Origin: Rhodococcus sp. Leaf247
GTDB taxonomy: Bacteria; Actinomycetota; Actinomycetes; Mycobacteriales; Mycobacteriaceae
Length of the DNA stretch: 64,000 nt
Assembly: GCF_001426185.1 (NCBI RefSeq)
Contig: NZ_LMRP01000001.1
Coordinates: forward strand, 1,280,765 to 1,344,764
Direction of reading: 5' to 3'
Shown: piece after piece, positions 1-9,735 of the stretch
Layout: every line of letters starts with the position of its first letter
Position numbering within the stretch: the first letter of the stretch is position 1
Position numbers and translations under genes: made by a program
The notes under the pieces: model-generated
What the model saw: only the letters and a program-made list of their open reading frames with translations
Database searches by the model: none
Told to the model about the DNA's origin: nothing

Positions 1-589
1 GGGCGCGGCGAGGTGCTTCGCTGCCGGCGCTCGACGAGACGACGCGGATCGCGAAACATCTCACCTCGCTACCGTCGGTCAACCAAGGAACGCCAGCCAT
101 GCAGGCAATCGCAGTACGTCTGACGTCCTCTGACACGTCGAGGATGTCGTCCAGATCGACCTCCAGCGACGAAGTCTCCTGATTGTCTTCGGACTCCGCG
201 TACAGAGCTGCGCCAATCTGCCCAGCGGCCGCCTCTATGAGGCCCTTCTCAGATCTGGTCAGGGTCTGCTGTGCGTCGATGACCACCATGAGCCCGATCA
301 GGTGGCCTGCATGCCGAACCGGTACGCACCAACGCGACTCCATGCCGACGTCCAATTTCGGAGGCAGTCTGGTCGGGCCAGTCCACACTCGCGCACCCTG
401 ACTCAGTATGTGCTGCAGAGCGTCAGGGCCGATTTGTCGCTGAAGGACGGATCGAACGCGCTGCCCGTCCTCATCACCGTAATGCCGGCTTGCGTAGAGC
501 AGTCGTAGCTGCGTGTCGTCGACGACCACTGCGCGACGCAGGGTCTCCGCGATCTCGTCCACCAGCGCTTGAACACGGTCTAGTGACAT
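1..589 (-). CDS. PucR/CdaR-like transcriptional regulator, N-terminal part (GAF-like domain), runs off the window
   Basis: The reverse strand is open from an ATG at 589 to the left edge (196 codons, no stop), so the C-terminal part lies outside the window. The product begins MSLDRVQALVDEIAETLRRA. It then has a mixed alpha/beta sensor pattern (VVVDDTQLRLLYAS, then WCVPVRHAGHLIGLMVVID, then a helix ending IEAAAGQIGAALY) typical of the GAF-like N-terminal domain of actinobacterial PucR/CdaR-type regulators, whose HTH lies at the far C-terminus. It is divergent from pyc1 across about 260 bp. The family call rests on the domain pattern only, because the HTH is not in view; no ligand can be named. 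Confidence 0.65.
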   Translation of the reverse strand, partial: MSLDRVQALVDEIAETLRRAVVVDDTQLRLLYASRHYGDEDGQRVRSVLQRQIGPDALQHILSQGARVWTGPTRLPPKLDVGMESRWCVPVRHAGHLIGLMVVIDAQQTLTRSEKGLIEAAAGQIGAALYAESEDNQETSSLEVDLDDILDVSEDVRRTAIACMAGVPWLTDGSEVRCFAIRVVSSSAGSEAPRRA

Positions 590-733
590 GTGCCCGGAAT
601 CTGCCTCCCTCCAGCGTTCATTCTGGTCGTATGCGCCACACGCCGCGGCGCAACCGGGTTCCATGTTCCATTTCGTGACGCTTGCCTCGGACTCTACGAG
701 CTTGCATGACCCCGTCGACAGCTTTTCGGATAC

Positions 734-741
734 TGGATCCA
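734..741 (+). promoter_or_regulatory. Putative GntR operator upstream of pyc1
   Basis: Perfect 8-bp palindrome TGGATCCA in the context ATACTGGATCCACC, about 107 bp before the pyc1 start. The same core lies in five other intergenic regions of the window. A possible -10 (TAGTTT) follows about 13 bp downstream. Binding by the GntR protein encoded at 4379 is inferred. Confidence 0.55.
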
Positions 742-847
742 CCGAGTGATGTAGTTTACAGTCGGTTGCCTGGCGCATCGCCGGTCGTCCCCTTCAGCGC
801 GCTGCTCGATTCACGCGTCTTGCCCCCTTCATCTTCGAGGTAGGTAC

Positions 848-3800
848 ATGTTCTCCAAAGTGTTGGTCGCCAACCGCGGTGAAATCGCGATCCGTGCATT
901 CCGCGCTGCATACGAGCTGGGTGTCGACACTGTCGCGGTGTACCCGGTCGAAGACCGCAACTCGCTGCATCGGACCAAAGCCGATGAAGCCTACGAGATC
1001 GGGGAAGCCGGTCACCCGGTCCGCAACTACCTCTCTGTGGACACGATCGTGAACACTGCGATCCGAGCGGGTGCCGACGCGATCTATCCCGGTTACGGCT
1101 TCCTGGCGGAGAACCCGGAACTCGCGGCCGCGTGCGCCGAGAACGGCATCACCTTCGTCGGTCCGTCGACCGAGGTGTTGCAGTTGGCAGGCAACAAAGC
1201 TCGCGCTGTCGCGGCGGCCCGCGCGGCAGGATTGCCGGTGCTGGCTTCCACCGCTCCGTCCGACGACGTCGAGACTTTGATGTCGGCGTCGCACGAGATG
1301 TCGTTCCCACTGTTCGTCAAGGCGGTGGCCGGTGGCGGTGGCCGCGGAATGCGAAGGGTCTCTGAGCCTGCTGACTTGAAGGACGCGATCGAAGCGGCGG
1401 CGAGAGAAGCTGAATCGGCGTTCGGCGACGCGACGGTATTTCTCGAGCAGGCGGTGGTGGAACCGCGGCACATCGAGGTACAGATACTCGCGGACAAGTC
1501 GGGCAGCGTCATTCACCTGTTTGAACGTGATTGCAGCGTGCAACGCCGTCACCAGAAAGTGGCCGAGATTGCACCTGCTCCAAACCTCGACCCCGACCTG
1601 CGGCAACGGATCTGTGATGACGCCGTCGCCTTTGCGAGATACATCGGATACTCGTGCGCCGGCACCGTCGAGTTTCTGGTCGACAGGGACGGCCGGCATG
1701 TGTTCATCGAGATGAATCCCCGCGTCCAGGTCGAACACACGGTCACAGAAGAAGTCACCGACGTCGACATCGTGCGGGCACAACTGCAGATCGCGGCAGG
1801 GGCATCACTCGACGAACTCGGTCTGCGCCAGGAGGACATCGCGACTCGCGGGTTCGCGATCCAGTGCCGCATCACTACCGAGGATCCCTCGAACGGCTTC
1901 CGACCGGACACGGGAAGGATCACCGCCTACAGAACCCCGGGCGGAGCGGGCATCCGGCTCGATGGTGGCACTACCCTCGGCGCGGAAATCTCGGCCTATT
2001 TCGACTCCCTGCTGGTGAAGGTCACCTGTCGGGGTGGTGATTTCGCCAGCGCAGTGGCTCGAACTCGTCGCGCTCTCGCGGAGTTCCGCATCCGGGGCGT
2101 CTCGACGAATCTTCCCTTCCTTCGCGGGCTGCTCGACGATCCCGATTTCGCCGCCGGTGAAGTGACGACCTCCTTCATCGAAGACCATCCCCAGCTACTG
2201 ACGGCTCGCGCCTCGAACGACCGAGGCACCAAGATACTTCGCTACCTCGCGGACGTCACGGTCAACAGACCGCACGGAGACCGACCCGCCACCATCTACC
2301 CGATCGACAAGCTTCCTCACGTCGATCTGAGTGTCCAGCCTCCCAGCGGCAGCAAGCAGCGGCTCGACGAACTCGGTCCAGTCGAGTTCGCATCCCGCCT
2401 GCGCAACCAGAACGCGCTCGCAGTCACCGACACGACCTTCCGGGACGCGCACCAGTCCCTGCTGGCCACGAGAGTGAGAACCACCAGCCTGTTGGGCGTG
2501 GCAGCGCACGTCGCCCACACCACGCCCGATCTCCTGTCGGTCGAGGTCTGGGGTGGAGCAACGTACGACGTGGCACTTCGGTTCCTGCACGAGGACCCCT
2601 GGGAGCGCCTGGCACTGCTGCGCGAGAAGATCCCGAACATCTGTCTGCAGATGCTTCTTCGGGGTCGAAACACGGTGGGCTACACGCCGTACCCGGACAC
2701 CGTCACCCAAGCTTTCGTCTCCGAGGCTGCCGCCACCGGGATCGACATCTTTCGCATCTTCGACGCTCTGAACAACATCGACCAGATGCGGCCGGCGATC
2801 GATGCCGTCCTCACCACGGGAACCGCCGTCGCGGAAGTGGCGATGTCGTACACCGGGGATCTGTCCGACCCGTCCGAACGCCTCTACACCCTCGACTACT
2901 ACCTTCGACTGGCAGAACAGATCATCGATTCGGGCGCCCATGTTCTCGCCATCAAGGACATGGCCGGGCTACTTCGCCCACCCGCGGCGGCAACGCTGGT
3001 CACTGCCCTGCGACGTAATTTCGACGTGCCCGTACATATCCACACGCACGACACTCCTGGTGGGCAACTCGCCACCTATCTCGCCGCATGGTCAGCCGGT
3101 GCGGATGCGGTCGACGGCGCGAGCGCTCCTATGGCCGGAACCACCTCACAGCCGCCGCTGTCGGCCATCGTCGCGGCTGTCGCGAACACGTCACGTGACA
3201 CAGGTATGTCCCTGTCGGCAGTGTGCGACCTCGAGCCGTACTGGGAAGCGCTCCGAAAGGTGTACGCACCGTTCGAATCCGGCCTCCCCTCCCCCACCGG
3301 ACGTGTGTACACGCACGAGATACCGGGCGGGCAGCTCTCGAACCTCCGCCAACAAGCGACTTCGCTGGGTCTGTCAGACAAGTTCGAGGCCATCGAGCAG
3401 GCTTACTCCGATGCCGACCGCCTGCTCGGCCGTCTGACCAAAGTGACACCTTCGTCCAAGGTCGTCGGCGACCTGGCGCTGCACCTCGTGGGCTCGGGGG
3501 TTGCAGTACACGAATTCGCCGAGACACCTGAACGCTTCGACATTCCAGACTCGGTCATCGGGTTCCTGCGCGGAGACCTGGGAACTCCGGCAGGTGGGTG
3601 GCCGGAACCGTTCCGAACACGGGCTCTTTCGGGGCGCGGGTCGGCACGTGGGACAACAGCACTCACCGACGATGACGTGCGCACTCTAGACTCCGACTCG
3701 GCCGCGAGAAGGCAGCGCCTCAACGAGCTGCTCTTCCCCGGGCCGGCCAGAGAGCTCGCAGGCCACAGGAAGAAGTACGGGGACACGACCGCCCTGTCGG

Positions 3801-4255
3801 CAAACCAGTTCTTCTACGGTCTGCGTCAGGGCGAGGAACACAAAGTGCGCCTCGACGAGGGTGTGGAACTGCTCATCGGCCTGGAGGCGATCTCCGATCC
3901 CGACGAGGCGGGAATGCGCACGGTCATGTGCATTCTCAATGGTCAGCTACGACCCGTCTCGGTGCGGGACCGGTCGATCGCCACAGACTCCCCCACGGCT
4001 GAGAAGGCTGACCGCAACGACCCGTCGCACCTTGCTGTCCCGTTCTCCGGCGTGGTCACGATGTCCAAGTCGAGAGGTGACGCCGTGCAGGTCGGAGACA
4101 CGATCGCCACCATAGAAGCCATGAAGATGGAGGCCACGGTCACGGCGCATCGATCCGGGCTCCTGACCCGGGTCGCCATCGGCAACGTCGCACAAGTCGA
4201 CGGGGGTGACCTGTTGTGCGTCATCTCCGTCGGTAACACCACCGATCCTTCCTGA
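848..4255 (+). CDS. pyc: Pyruvate carboxylase (copy 1)
   Basis: Biotin-dependent carboxylation of pyruvate to oxaloacetate in the cytoplasm (anaplerosis). The 1135-aa product has the full single-chain order. The N-terminal biotin carboxylase starts MFSKVLVANRGEIAIRAF, with ATP-grasp glycines AGGGGRGMRR near residue 160, FERDC near 228 and NPRVQVEHTVTEE near 290. The carboxyltransferase domain follows, with DTTFRDAHQSLLATR near 528. The C-terminal biotinyl domain carries EAMKMEA, with the biotinylated lysine at about K1093. The length matches the family. The start is supported by GAGGTAGG upstream of ATG 848. A TGGATCCA site about 107 bp upstream links it to the putative GntR regulon. A second complete copy lies at 60489-63872. 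Confidence 0.96.
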   Translation: MFSKVLVANRGEIAIRAFRAAYELGVDTVAVYPVEDRNSLHRTKADEAYEIGEAGHPVRNYLSVDTIVNTAIRAGADAIYPGYGFLAENPELAAACAENGITFVGPSTEVLQLAGNKARAVAAARAAGLPVLASTAPSDDVETLMSASHEMSFPLFVKAVAGGGGRGMRRVSEPADLKDAIEAAAREAESAFGDATVFLEQAVVEPRHIEVQILADKSGSVIHLFERDCSVQRRHQKVAEIAPAPNLDPDLRQRICDDAVAFARYIGYSCAGTVEFLVDRDGRHVFIEMNPRVQVEHTVTEEVTDVDIVRAQLQIAAGASLDELGLRQEDIATRGFAIQCRITTEDPSNGFRPDTGRITAYRTPGGAGIRLDGGTTLGAEISAYFDSLLVKVTCRGGDFASAVARTRRALAEFRIRGVSTNLPFLRGLLDDPDFAAGEVTTSFIEDHPQLLTARASNDRGTKILRYLADVTVNRPHGDRPATIYPIDKLPHVDLSVQPPSGSKQRLDELGPVEFASRLRNQNALAVTDTTFRDAHQSLLATRVRTTSLLGVAAHVAHTTPDLLSVEVWGGATYDVALRFLHEDPWERLALLREKIPNICLQMLLRGRNTVGYTPYPDTVTQAFVSEAAATGIDIFRIFDALNNIDQMRPAIDAVLTTGTAVAEVAMSYTGDLSDPSERLYTLDYYLRLAEQIIDSGAHVLAIKDMAGLLRPPAAATLVTALRRNFDVPVHIHTHDTPGGQLATYLAAWSAGADAVDGASAPMAGTTSQPPLSAIVAAVANTSRDTGMSLSAVCDLEPYWEALRKVYAPFESGLPSPTGRVYTHEIPGGQLSNLRQQATSLGLSDKFEAIEQAYSDADRLLGRLTKVTPSSKVVGDLALHLVGSGVAVHEFAETPERFDIPDSVIGFLRGDLGTPAGGWPEPFRTRALSGRGSARGTTALTDDDVRTLDSDSAARRQRLNELLFPGPARELAGHRKKYGDTTALSANQFFYGLRQGEEHKVRLDEGVELLIGLEAISDPDEAGMRTVMCILNGQLRPVSVRDRSIATDSPTAEKADRNDPSHLAVPFSGVVTMSKSRGDAVQVGDTIATIEAMKMEATVTAHRSGLLTRVAIGNVAQVDGGDLLCVISVGNTTDPS

Positions 4256-4328
4256 GTCGATCGGCAGCGCGACGCAGCCATCTTGAGGGCTCGGAGAGAA
4301 GAACCGAGCACAGGTAGGACGCGGATCG

Positions 4329-4336
4329 TGGATCCA
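4329..4336 (+). promoter_or_regulatory. Putative GntR autoregulatory operator
   Basis: TGGATCCA within the perfect 12-bp palindrome CGTGGATCCACG, 43 bp upstream of the preferred gntR start at 4379. Its position between pyc1 and gntR suggests autoregulation (inference). It also argues against the longer reading frame that would begin at 4283. Confidence 0.5.
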
Positions 4337-4378
4337 CGAGGCGTATTGTGCTCAGTGATTCGAGCTGCGTTCTGCGGC

Positions 4379-5170
4379 ATGAGTGCGACGAGTGAAGCCA
4401 GGGTGACGGTCATGGGTGACAGGAACGATGCGACCCGCGCAACCAGTACGGGCGGCACCGGCGTGGGAACGTCCACGGTGACCGAATCAGTGCTCGGCCA
4501 GCTCCCCCCTCGCGACACGACCGCGCTCGTCCGTGGGGTGCGCGACCGACTCAGACTGGCCATCACGCTCGGTGAAATCGCTCCGGGGTCGCGGTTGAAT
4601 CAGGTCAGACTCGCCAAGCAACTCGGTGTCAGTCGGATGCCTGTGCGATCAGCGATCACCGAACTGGTGTCGGAGGGATTGCTCGAACTCGCGCCGGGAG
4701 GTGGGGTCGACGTTCGCATTCTCACCGAGAAGGACGTCAAGGACGCCTACGAAATACGACTGGCTCTCGAGATCCGCGCTGTGCGGCACATCGCCGAGCA
4801 CCAGCCGACGTGGGGGCTGAACAGGATCGAACAGCTAGTAGCTAAGCACCTCCCACAGATCGGCCATTACGGCCCCTCGGATCTGCTCGCAGCCGACCGC
4901 GATTTTCATATGACGATTCTCGATGCGACGGACAACCAGTACATGCGTCGTGCGATCCTCCCGGTCTGGTCGACCGTGGAGCGCGCAATGGTGCAGGTAC
5001 TGCACTTCGAGGGTGTCTTTCAGAACGCCTGGGACGAGCATCTCGGTATCGCCGAGGCGATGCGAGCCGGAGATGCCGACCTGGCCGAGGACAGGATGCG
5101 CAAGCACCTCGGGACCGCCATGGTCGAACTGAGCTCGATGCTCTCAGGTGAGGCGAACTCGCTAGCGTGA
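4379..5170 (+). CDS. GntR-family (FadR/FCD subfamily) transcriptional regulator
   Basis: 263-aa DNA-binding protein. The N-terminal winged HTH is around residues 55-115 (LRLAITLGEIAPGSRLNQ, then LAKQLGVSRMPVRSAITELV). The C-terminal FCD domain has the usual metal/effector residues: D and H in ADRDFHMTILDATDN, H in WDEHLGIAEAM and H in RMRKHL. FCD regulators typically sense small carboxylic acids and are released from DNA by them (family knowledge). The start is uncertain: ATG 4379 is taken because an operator-like palindrome at 4329 would fall inside the longer frame; ATG 4412 is the alternative. It sits between pyc1 and the reductase gene. Probable repressor of six units sharing TGGATCCA (inference). 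Confidence 0.9.
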   Translation: MSATSEARVTVMGDRNDATRATSTGGTGVGTSTVTESVLGQLPPRDTTALVRGVRDRLRLAITLGEIAPGSRLNQVRLAKQLGVSRMPVRSAITELVSEGLLELAPGGGVDVRILTEKDVKDAYEIRLALEIRAVRHIAEHQPTWGLNRIEQLVAKHLPQIGHYGPSDLLAADRDFHMTILDATDNQYMRRAILPVWSTVERAMVQVLHFEGVFQNAWDEHLGIAEAMRAGDADLAEDRMRKHLGTAMVELSSMLSGEANSLA

Positions 5171-5283
5171 CTCATGCGTCGGCGACCCGCTGAGGGTCAC
5201 GTTCGTACACAGTCGACCATCTGCGGTCGATGAGTCTGCAAACGCTGCGGAAAACCATAGCCAGACAAAAGCATTATGTGTAT

Positions 5284-5315
5284 CCTGGACTCTGGATCCA
5301 TGGTGTGATTACGAA
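5284..5315 (+). promoter_or_regulatory. Promoter with embedded GntR operator upstream of the reductase gene
   Basis: A -35-like TGGACT (5286-5291), an 18-bp spacer holding the palindrome TGGATCCA (5293-5300) and a -10-like TACGAA (5310-5315). The arrangement is almost base-for-base that of the promoter at 24032-24061, upstream of the amidohydrolase operon. A repressor on the palindrome would block RNA polymerase. Transcription from here places the true reductase start at 5395, not at an upstream in-frame ATG. Confidence 0.6.
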
Positions 5316-5394
5316 CACTACGGCGCCGGCGCCGTCGGTCGTGCGAGACGTACGACGCGAACGGGCACCCACTCTGCCGCACCCTTCGATCAGG

Positions 5395-6375
5395 ATGGCG
5401 ATTCCAGTGAATACGAGACAATCAGGCGACACGGTCGTCGAACTAGAAGTCGTGATCGTCGCTACTCATGATGCTGCTGACGGTATCCGCGCTCTAGACT
5501 TCGCGCGGGTCGACGGTGAGAAGATGCCTCCCTGGCAGCCGGGTGCTCACATCGACCTTCTGCTCGCCCCGGGACTGGAGCGGCAATACTCACTCTGCGG
5601 CAATCCCGACGAGCTCGAGACCTGGCGCGTTGCGGTATTGCGCGAGCCGGAGAGCCGCGGTGGGTCCAAGTGGGTGCACGAACAGCTCACCGAGGGCGAG
5701 AAACTACGAATTCGTGGACCACGTAACAATTTTCCGCTGGTGGACGCAGCCGAGTACATCTTCATCGCAGGAGGCATCGGCATCACTCCCCTCCTGCCGA
5801 TGATTGCGGACTGCGAAGCCAAGGGCCGGCCGTGGAGCCTGACCTACGGTGGCCGCAGCCAGACGTCCATGGGCTTTACGCACATCGAGTCGGACTACGC
5901 AGGCAAAGTCACGCTGTGGCCCCAGGACAGTCGGGGCCTGATCGACCTTCCCTCGCTGCTGCAAACCCCGCGTGAGGGCGTCGTGGTGTACTGCTGCGGG
6001 CCCGGCGTGCTGTTGGACGCAGTAGAGAAGTCCTGCGAGCACTGGCCCCAGGGGTCCCTTCATCTCGAACGGTTCAGGCCGAAGGCGGGAGCGTTGGACG
6101 GTGTTGCTACGAGCTTCGAGATCGAACTCGATCAGTCCGGCCTCGTGCTCACGGTCGGAGAGAACGAGTCGATCGTGGACGTCCTCGACAGGGCGGGTGT
6201 CGAGGTGGCGACGTCCTGCCGCGAAGGCACATGCGGTACGTGCGAGACGGTGGTGCTGGAAGGCACCCCCGATCACCGCGACTCGTTCCTCACGGATTTC
6301 GAGAAGGATTCCAACGAGGTCATGATGGTGTGTTGTTCTCGTTCCAAGTGCGATCGGCTCGTGCTCGACCTCTGA
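5395..6375 (+). CDS. Oxygenase reductase component: FNR domain plus C-terminal [2Fe-2S] ferredoxin domain
   Basis: 326-aa NAD(P)H-dependent electron-transfer protein of the phthalate dioxygenase reductase/VanB type. The flavin-binding motif RQYSL is at about 63-67, the nucleotide-binding stretch GGIGITPLLPM near 126, and a plant-type ferredoxin domain carries C275-x4-C280-x2-C283 with a fourth cysteine near 313. It would pass electrons from NAD(P)H to an oxygenase or ferredoxin. No Rieske oxygenase alpha subunit lies nearby. The Rieske ferredoxin at 21127 shares the same promoter design, so the two may serve one system (inference). ATG 5395 is chosen because the promoter lies at 5284-5315; its ribosome-binding site is weak. 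Confidence 0.88.
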   Translation: MAIPVNTRQSGDTVVELEVVIVATHDAADGIRALDFARVDGEKMPPWQPGAHIDLLLAPGLERQYSLCGNPDELETWRVAVLREPESRGGSKWVHEQLTEGEKLRIRGPRNNFPLVDAAEYIFIAGGIGITPLLPMIADCEAKGRPWSLTYGGRSQTSMGFTHIESDYAGKVTLWPQDSRGLIDLPSLLQTPREGVVVYCCGPGVLLDAVEKSCEHWPQGSLHLERFRPKAGALDGVATSFEIELDQSGLVLTVGENESIVDVLDRAGVEVATSCREGTCGTCETVVLEGTPDHRDSFLTDFEKDSNEVMMVCCSRSKCDRLVLDL

Positions 6376-7757
<1,382 letters not shown>

Positions 7758-7763
7758 TTCGAC

Positions 7764-7796
7764 CTGACCGGGGACGCCGACAGCGTCCCCGGTCAG
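7764..7796. terminator. Bidirectional terminator hairpin
   Basis: 14-bp perfect stem CTGACCGGGGACGC / GCGTCCCCGGTCAG with a 5-nt loop, between the convergent KARI gene and the LysR gene. It touches the LysR stop codon and has no long T-tract. Confidence 0.7.
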
Positions 7797-8695
7797 CTTC
7801 TGTGCGGTGGCGGCAGCAATCGGTCCCCGAACATCAAGGCCGTGGTGTTGAGGTGCTCGCACACGGCGGTGACGCGCTCGGTGTTGAGCAGTCGCGCCGG
7901 TACGACGAGCCAGAAACTTCGCACTGCGCGAACTTCGTCGTGGAGTACCGGCCGCAGCCGCGGGTCGTGCTGGGCAAGGAAGCTCGGAATCAGCGCCAGG
8001 CCGACACCGCTCGCGGCAGCTTCGAGTTGGCCGAACAAACTGGTGGTCCGAAAGACGATCTTTGCGCGCGAGGCGATGTCCTCGGCGCTGCGGAGTTCGG
8101 GCAGATCCAGCATCGACTCGACGAACCAGATCATGTCGTGATCGCGCAGATCGGCAATACTGCGCAACGTGGGGTGCGACGCCAGATAGCTGGGGCTCGC
8201 AAACAGCCTGAGGTCGTAATCGCACAAGTGCGTCATGGTGAAACCCGGGCGCTCAGGCTTGTGCACGGTCACCGCGATGTCGAACTCCCCCACGTTGTAC
8301 GTCAGCAGGTGGCTACTTGTCACGAGCTCGACCTCGATGCCCGGGTGCTCGTCGCGCAGTCGGGCCATACCCGGCGCGACGACGGAGGCGCCGAAGCCAT
8401 CGGTAGCGACGATGCGCACGGTTCCACTCAAACTCAGTGTCTGGTTTCCCACGGCGGCCTCGGCCGCGTCGGACTCGGACTCGATGCGCTGGGCGTACGG
8501 CAGCAACCGTTGGCCTGCCGTAGTCAATGTCCAACCGCGCGTGGTCTTGTCGAACAACCGCTTCCCGAGCACCTTTTCGAGCGCGGTCACGCGTCGACGA
8601 ATGGTCGTGTGCTCGACTCCGAGTCGATCCGCAGCCACGGACAACGTCCCGTACCGGGTCAGAGCCAAGAAGAAACGCAGATCCTCCAGATTCAT
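7793..8695 (-). CDS. LysR-family transcriptional regulator
   Basis: 300-aa protein starting MNLEDLRFFLALTRYGTLS. The HTH (AADRLGVEHTTIRRRVTALEKVLG) is at residues 20-45, and the periplasmic-binding-protein-like effector domain follows from about residue 90. LysR proteins usually activate a divergent target in response to a metabolite. Here the divergent gene is the hydroxyisobutyrate-type dehydrogenase at 8801, with a perfect inverted repeat between them. An alternative ATG three codons upstream (8704) would overlap that repeat. Likely regulator of 8801-11211 (inference). Confidence 0.9.
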   Translation of the reverse strand: MNLEDLRFFLALTRYGTLSVAADRLGVEHTTIRRRVTALEKVLGKRLFDKTTRGWTLTTAGQRLLPYAQRIESESDAAEAAVGNQTLSLSGTVRIVATDGFGASVVAPGMARLRDEHPGIEVELVTSSHLLTYNVGEFDIAVTVHKPERPGFTMTHLCDYDLRLFASPSYLASHPTLRSIADLRDHDMIWFVESMLDLPELRSAEDIASRAKIVFRTTSLFGQLEAAASGVGLALIPSFLAQHDPRLRPVLHDEVRAVRSFWLVVPARLLNTERVTAVCEHLNTTALMFGDRLLPPPHRS

Positions 8696-8697
8696 GC

Positions 8698-8713
8698 TGT
8701 GCATTCTGGCACA
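8698..8713. promoter_or_regulatory. LysR-type binding site (inverted repeat)
   Basis: TGTGC-N6-GCACA, a perfect interrupted palindrome in the divergent lysR/dehydrogenase region. A further half-site TTGTGCAC lies about 25 bp closer to the dehydrogenase. This fits a LysR recognition plus activation site layout. Confidence 0.45.
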
Positions 8714-8800
8714 CGACCGCTGCGCAGGACCCTCTTGTTGTGCACCGATCACCGTCTCATAGTGAAGGGGACCACAATCAGATCTTCGGGAAGAGGCATT

Positions 8801-9688
8801 ATGAGCACGATCGGTTTCATCGGCCTGGGAACGATGGGGCGCCCGATGGCCGCCAATCTCGTCAAGGCCGGCCACGAAGTGCGCGGCTTCGACGTCACCG
8901 CCCAGGCGCGCGACGCGGCTGCCGCCGACGGTGTCAAGGTCGTCGCATCCGCCGTCGAGGCAGCGACCGGCGTCGACACCTTGATCACCATGCTTCCCAA
9001 GGGCGATCACGTCAGGTCCGTGCTGCTCGCCGACGACGGCCCCCTGTCGGCTCTCCCCGCCGGCGCCGTCGTGATCGACTCGTCCTCGATCGACGTCCCG
9101 ACGTCCCTCGACGTTCACGCCGCAGGCGAGAAGCTGGGTCTCGAGGTTCTCGACGCCCCGGTCTCCGGCGGGCTCGCAGGTGCGGTGAACGGCACGCTGA
9201 CGTTCATGATCGGCGGGAACGAGACGACCATCGACAAGGTCCGCTCTCTCTTCGACATCATGGGCGCACGCCTCGTCGTCTGTGGAAGTGCCGGAGCCGG
9301 CCAGGTGGCCAAGGCCTGCAATCAGATGGTGTTCGGAAGTGCGCTCGTCGCGACCGCCGAGGCGTTCGTGATCGCCGAGAACCTAGGCCTGTCCTCGCAG
9401 AAGCTGTTCGACGTACTGAGCACCTCCTCGGGCGACAGCTGGGCACTGCACAACTTCTGCCCGGCCCCGGGCCTGGTCGAGGGATCGGCCGCGGACAACG
9501 ACTACGCACCCAAGTTCGCTGCGGCACTTCTCGCGAAGGATCTCGGGTTGGCGGCCACCGCCGCCGAGAGCGCCGGCGTCGAACTGGTCGTCGGTGCGGG
9601 TGCACGCGCGAAGCTCGACGAACTGTCCACCGACCGCGGCCATCTCGACGCCTCTGCAGTCATCACGACGGTGCGCGTGCAGGCCTGA
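8801..9688 (+). CDS. 3-hydroxyisobutyrate dehydrogenase-like beta-hydroxyacid dehydrogenase
   Basis: 295-aa NAD(P)-dependent oxidoreductase. It has the N-terminal GFIGLGTMGRPMAANL dinucleotide motif, DAPVSGG substrate loop and catalytic-lysine segment GQVAKACNQMVFGSA, in the order expected for the HIBADH family, which oxidises 3-hydroxyisobutyrate, 3-hydroxypropionate, tartronate semialdehyde or similar. It is followed after 47 bp by an aldehyde dehydrogenase, so the pair could take a 3-hydroxy acid through a semialdehyde. Substrate not determinable from sequence alone. Start ATG 8801 follows GGAAGAGG. Confidence 0.9.
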   Translation: MSTIGFIGLGTMGRPMAANLVKAGHEVRGFDVTAQARDAAAADGVKVVASAVEAATGVDTLITMLPKGDHVRSVLLADDGPLSALPAGAVVIDSSSIDVPTSLDVHAAGEKLGLEVLDAPVSGGLAGAVNGTLTFMIGGNETTIDKVRSLFDIMGARLVVCGSAGAGQVAKACNQMVFGSALVATAEAFVIAENLGLSSQKLFDVLSTSSGDSWALHNFCPAPGLVEGSAADNDYAPKFAAALLAKDLGLAATAAESAGVELVVGAGARAKLDELSTDRGHLDASAVITTVRVQA

Positions 9689-9735
9689 GCGCTGCTCGCA
9701 CACTCTCCCCGAACATTCTGCGAAAGGACACAACC

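Noticed and set aside
794-1783. Long minus-strand frames opposite pyruvate carboxylase copy 1 (and similar ones opposite copy 2 and other GC-rich genes)
   Set aside because: Typical antisense frames of high-GC coding DNA without family similarity.
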